Shown here piece after piece: positions 60,749 through 64,000 of a stretch of 64,000 bases of DNA. Made by a program: the position numbers and the translations under genes. The stretch lies in the NCBI GenBank assembly GCA_964400735.1, contig CAYNVQ010000003.1, positions 372,001 to 436,000 on the forward strand. The letters run 5' to 3'. The notes below the pieces were generated by a model. The model worked only from the letters and a program-made list of their open reading frames with translations. It ran no database searches and was not told where the DNA came from. The DNA is from CAYNVQ01 sp964400735. Lineage in GTDB: Bacteria > Acidobacteriota > Aminicenantia > Aminicenantales > Aminicenantaceae. Positions within the stretch are counted from its first letter, which is position 1. The number at the start of each line of letters is the position of its first letter.

Positions 60749-63106
60749 TTATTCATATCGAAGCGAGTCTACTGGATTGGCTGTAGCGGACTTGATGGAT
60801 TGATAGCTCACTGTTAAAAAAGTGGCAAGGAAGGCAAGGATAGCAGCCACAAGAAAAGGCCAAATATTTATGCTGGTCCTGTAAGCAAAGTTTTGTAGCC
60901 AACGGTTTAGAGCCAAATAGGCAATGGGCCAGGCAATTAAGTTTGCCAACATTACCCATTTGGTAAAATCTTTAAAAAGCATAATAGCGATATTCAATGC
61001 GGAAGCACCCAATACTTTCCTGATTCCGACCTCTTTTGACCTTTTTTCGGCTGCAAAGGTTGCAAGTCCGAACAGACCTAAGCACGCGACAAGTATGGCA
61101 AATATAGAGAAGCAATTCAGGATTTTACTCATTCTTTGTTCTGTTCTATACATGGTGTCAAAATCATCGTCCAAGAATTTATATTCAAACATGGAGTCAG
61201 GGTATACTTTAGCCCAGCTCTTTTTAATGAAGGCAATGGTTGATGAAATGTCCTGGGGATGCATTCTGATATAGGCGTATTGGAGGTATTTTGGGATTAC
61301 GAGCATGGCAATAGGTTCAATGATATTGTGCAAGGGTTTGAAATGAAAATTTTTTACTACGCCGATGATTGTTCCGTCAATTCCCCAAAATCTGAGTTTT
61401 TTGCCAACAGCTGATTCTACTCCCATCAATTTGAGGACTTCTTGATTGACCACAAATGCTTTTGTCAAATCTGTTGGAAATTCAAGAGAAAAGCTTCTTC
61501 CCTCGACAAGTTCCATTTTTGAAGTTTCGATAAAATCAAAATCTACTATTAAACGATAGATGTAGATCGTCTCGTTAGGATTTTTACCTTCCCAATCATT
61601 GCCACTTGTTTTGCTATCTATATTTGTCAATATTCTATCAGAAGCGGACACTCCCAGAATTTTTGAGTTCTGCTTCAATTCGTTCTTGAATGAGTAGTAG
61701 TCTTGAATGTTTGCCTGATCCTCCAAGGGGACGTAAAGTAGATGATCTTTATCGAATCCCAAATTTTTGTTTTGGATATAATCAAGCTGTCTATAAGCAA
61801 TGTCAGCTCCTATTACCAGGATAATCGACAAGGAAAATTGAACGACTACGAGTATTTTTCTGAACGCTACGCCTCTTGATCCTTTTGCACGAGTACCTTT
61901 GAGTATATGCACAGGTTTGAACGACGAGAGCAAAAGTGCCGGATAACTTCCTGAAATGATTCCCGTGAAAATTGCCACACCTAATAATTTCACAATAATA
62001 CCTATATTCTCGATTTCTTTGAGAGATAATTGTTTTCCTGACAGATTGTTAAAGAACGGAAGAAATAATTGGATCATGAAAAGGGCAATAATCAAGGCTA
62101 TTAATGCCAGAAGCATTGATTCTCCTAAGAACTGCTGCATGATGTTGGTCCGAAAAGCACCGACAACCTTTCGTACCCCGATCTCTTTAGCTCGATTTGT
62201 TGATCTGGCTGTAGAAAGATTCATGAAGTTAATACATGCAATTAGAAGCACGAACAAAGCGATGACCGTTAAGATGTAGATATATCTGATATCCCCCTGA
62301 CCCTTGATATCATATTTGGTGTTCGAATGCAGGTGTATTTTGGTCAAGCTCTGAAGGTAAGGTTTTGAATTGGTTTCAGGATCACTTTTTACGATAATGT
62401 CCCTAATCTTTTTATTTACTTCGTTTGCCGTTTTGTCTTTATCGAGTTGAACGTATGTATAGTACTGATATTCATGCCAGCTATCCAAAGAAGAGCCCAA
62501 TTTTTCAGCTAAAATAAAAGGAACAAGCATATTGAATTTTAAATGTGAGTTATGAGGAACATTCTTCAAAATGCCAGTAATGATTAGATCAAATGTATTA
62601 TTAATATTCACGGTCTTTCCCATAGGTTCCCTGTTACCAAAATATTTCTCCGCAATTTCTTGTGTGATAATGACAGAATGGGGATTATCTAATGCAGCGT
62701 TCACATCTCCTTTAACCAAAGGGAAAGTAAACATTTTCAGGAAAGATGGATCAACCATTATGCAATCCTCACGGAATTGAGCATCTTTATAACGGACGAC
62801 CGACTGCAATTTGTAAACTCTTGCGGTATTCGTGATTTCCGGATATGTTTCTTTCAAAACAGGTCCCAGAGGTGCGGGCGTGATTGCATAGCGATTTGTT
62901 CCATCTGATAATTCCTCCTGAATTGCAACTCGATAAAGATATTTGGAGTTTTCGTGGAATCTGTCATAGCCCAGCTCGTCCTGAACCCAAAGCATTATTA
63001 AAATTGCACATGCCAACCCTATTGCTAGGCTTGAGACATTGATGAAAGAGTAAGCCTTATGTTTTTTAAGATTCCTTATGGCGATTTTTAAGTAGCTTTT
63101 AATCAT
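60749..63106 (-). CDS. FtsX/MacB-like ABC permease
   Basis: 785 aa. The ATG at 63106 follows GGAGAG by about 5 bases and gives the family-standard MIKSYLK start; the frame to 63169 adds an unlikely extension. TM1 is YSFINVSSLAIGLACAILIM, first FtsX unit RAKEIGVRKVVGAFRTNI, second RSKEVGIRKVLGASALNI (S for the usual T), tail NPVDSLRYE. It is a solitary copy 11 kb from the tandem set, between a CPBP-like relic and a decayed exported gene. Confidence 0.92.
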   Translation of the reverse strand: MIKSYLKIAIRNLKKHKAYSFINVSSLAIGLACAILIMLWVQDELGYDRFHENSKYLYRVAIQEELSDGTNRYAITPAPLGPVLKETYPEITNTARVYKLQSVVRYKDAQFREDCIMVDPSFLKMFTFPLVKGDVNAALDNPHSVIITQEIAEKYFGNREPMGKTVNINNTFDLIITGILKNVPHNSHLKFNMLVPFILAEKLGSSLDSWHEYQYYTYVQLDKDKTANEVNKKIRDIIVKSDPETNSKPYLQSLTKIHLHSNTKYDIKGQGDIRYIYILTVIALFVLLIACINFMNLSTARSTNRAKEIGVRKVVGAFRTNIMQQFLGESMLLALIALIIALFMIQLFLPFFNNLSGKQLSLKEIENIGIIVKLLGVAIFTGIISGSYPALLLSSFKPVHILKGTRAKGSRGVAFRKILVVVQFSLSIILVIGADIAYRQLDYIQNKNLGFDKDHLLYVPLEDQANIQDYYSFKNELKQNSKILGVSASDRILTNIDSKTSGNDWEGKNPNETIYIYRLIVDFDFIETSKMELVEGRSFSLEFPTDLTKAFVVNQEVLKLMGVESAVGKKLRFWGIDGTIIGVVKNFHFKPLHNIIEPIAMLVIPKYLQYAYIRMHPQDISSTIAFIKKSWAKVYPDSMFEYKFLDDDFDTMYRTEQRMSKILNCFSIFAILVACLGLFGLATFAAEKRSKEVGIRKVLGASALNIAIMLFKDFTKWVMLANLIAWPIAYLALNRWLQNFAYRTSINIWPFLVAAILAFLATFLTVSYQSIKSATANPVDSLRYE

Positions 63107-63186
63107 TTCTTCTCTCCAATATATTTTGTTGGAAATAAATTTTGGGAAATATGCCAGTATTTGTGCCAAATAGCATAGCTTTGCCC

Positions 63187-63578
63187 TTACATTGCTCTTC
63201 TCTTTATATATAGTTGGTTCCGGCCGATGTGTGCTTCGAAAACATGATTCTCGATCGGGTTTCTTGTATTCTCATCGCCAGCTAATTGTCCCATCCAGTT
63301 CAGCTTATCCCTTACTTTCCTCAATATCACATAACCCTCATAATCGCTCTAGATTCCGTCCTTATCAAAAAGCGAAACTCTCTGCTTGATTATTCTATCG
63401 TCGCTGATTGTCATTCTCAGACTAATACACTCGCTTCGGATTATACTTTTTTCTCGAAAAACAGAATTAACGAACTCGCCCTCTGTGTTTCTTCATCGGC
63501 CAGAACCATTTGGCCCCCAAAAAGCAGGCATGATATCATAATAATAATCCACTTTTCCGACATCATTCTCATCTTCAT
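63187..63578 (-). pseudogene. Decayed exported-protein gene
   Basis: ATG at 63578 opens a 45-codon frame with a clear signal peptide (KWIIIMISCLLFGGQMVLA) that stops at 63441. Adding one base in the A-run near 63448 extends the reading (RMTISDDRIIKQRVSLFDKD) to a TAG. Beyond that codon the same frame runs on (SDYEGYVILRKVRDKLNWMG) to a TAA at 63187. One frameshift plus one nonsense codon would restore about 130 residues. I do not recognise the family. Confidence 0.45.
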
Positions 63579-63626
63579 GAGGGTGTCTTATTTGACGGCT
63601 AATCCTTAAAAAGAGTTATGGATGGA

Positions 63627-63995
63627 TTAATGAGCAGTCTTGGCAAAACTCACCTTATGTCTTTTCATCTTCTCGTGCAATGTTGTGTTTTTGATCCTCA
63701 GGAACTGGGATGCGGCTTTTTGATTCCCGTTGAATCGAGATAAAACCTTGGTCAAAATTACTTTCTCGATTCTGTTCATAAGGTCCTTGAGTGGAACTCT
63801 TTTTTTTATTTGTTTGACACAAAACTGGTCGATAAATTGATGGATGGTTTCGTCATTTAAGTTCTTGTCGCTCGAATCAGCGGGATAATCTTTATCTTCC
63901 TGACTTTTGTTCGATTCATGCTGATGAGAATATATGTCACTTGGACTTTCCCAGACAAAATTTTCTATATAGGGAGCTAGGCCTTGCTTGCTCAT
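63627..63995 (-). CDS. Fis-type helix-turn-helix protein (edge of window)
   Basis: 122 aa visible from an ATG at 63995, 5 bases from the window end, so the gene may extend further. The C-terminal about 45 residues form a Fis/NtrC-type DNA-binding domain: RIEKVILTKVLSRFNGNQ then KAASQFLRIKNTTLHEKMKR. The N-terminal part is hydrophilic and does not look like an AAA+ domain. It may be a stand-alone Fis-like regulator or the tail of a sigma-54 activator truncated by the window. Confidence 0.7.
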   Translation of the reverse strand: MSKQGLAPYIENFVWESPSDIYSHQHESNKSQEDKDYPADSSDKNLNDETIHQFIDQFCVKQIKKRVPLKDLMNRIEKVILTKVLSRFNGNQKAASQFLRIKNTTLHEKMKRHKVSFAKTAH

Positions 63996-64000
63996 AAAAT

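Noticed and set aside
63165..63190. TGGCAC-like -24 box upstream of the permease at 60749
   Set aside because: The GG to GC distance is 11, and an overlapping alternative lacks the T and C of the -24 box. It does not meet the spacing rule used for the other sites.
1..64000. CRISPR arrays, tRNA or rRNA genes, intact transposases or integrases
   Set aside because: I looked for regularly spaced repeats, cloverleaf-like acceptor stems with CCA, and transposase motifs and saw none that I could support.

Overview
The window reads as a chromosomal segment of a moderate-GC (roughly mid-40s percent), diderm, probably anaerobic or microaerophilic bacterium. Supporting signs are a rubrerythrin-like protein, a ferredoxin-type protein, many exported or lipid-anchored proteins, an outer-membrane barrel candidate and Tat/Sec signals. 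The expansion of about 800-residue FtsX/MacB-like permeases, the PadR plus 'permease prefix' pair, and the CPBP, S9, M1 and S41 peptidases resemble Acidobacteriota / Candidatus Aminicenantes. That placement is inference from gene content; there is no rRNA or tRNA here to prove it.

Layout. 0-7.8 kb: rubrerythrin-like protein, an M19 dipeptidase lipoprotein, then a peptide-binding SBP - histidine kinase - NtrC-type regulator operon, a single-domain response regulator, a small ORF and a PAS protein. 8-16 kb (minus strand): an exported winged-helix-like protein, prolyl oligopeptidase, an HExxH lipoprotein and a frameshifted M1-type aminopeptidase. 16-25 kb (minus): two CPBP membrane proteases, PadR, two FtsX permeases, a nitroreductase, plus gene remnants. 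25-39 kb (minus): mainly exported proteins, including propellers, an S41 protease, an M1-like protease and two more winged-helix-like paralogues, plus an Fe-S protein and a nonsense-interrupted RDD/ChaN-like gene. 39.5-50 kb: four tandem FtsX permeases, one of them bracketed by terminal-inverted-repeat elements. 50-60 kb: a membrane protein, then a block with a 37-residue Cys-containing ORF, a rhodanese-metallo-beta-lactamase fusion, a GAF histidine kinase with a decayed response regulator, an ABC-2 exporter operon and a duplicated-domain exported protein. 60-64 kb: a seventh permease, a decayed exported gene and a Fis-type helix-turn-helix protein at the edge.

The most interesting signal is regulatory. 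Eight good and one weaker sigma-54 (-24/-12) promoters with exact GG-N10-GC spacing sit directly upstream of genes: the SBP/kinase/NtrC operon, the response regulator, an exported protein, the nitroreductase (weak), the 37-aa ORF, the rhodanese-MBL gene, the GAF kinase, the ABC exporter operon and the duplicated-domain protein. Three dyads, two sharing GTAAT-NN-ATTAC, lie near some of them. A plausible but unproven reading is one sigma-54 circuit. In it, an NtrC-type activator encoded beside a peptide-binding protein and a membrane kinase would control a small peptide-like product, a sulfur/hydrolase enzyme and an ABC-2 exporter. The FtsX permeases have no cognate MacB/LolD-type ATPase in the window and are expanding and decaying, leaving C-terminal relics, alongside repeat elements.
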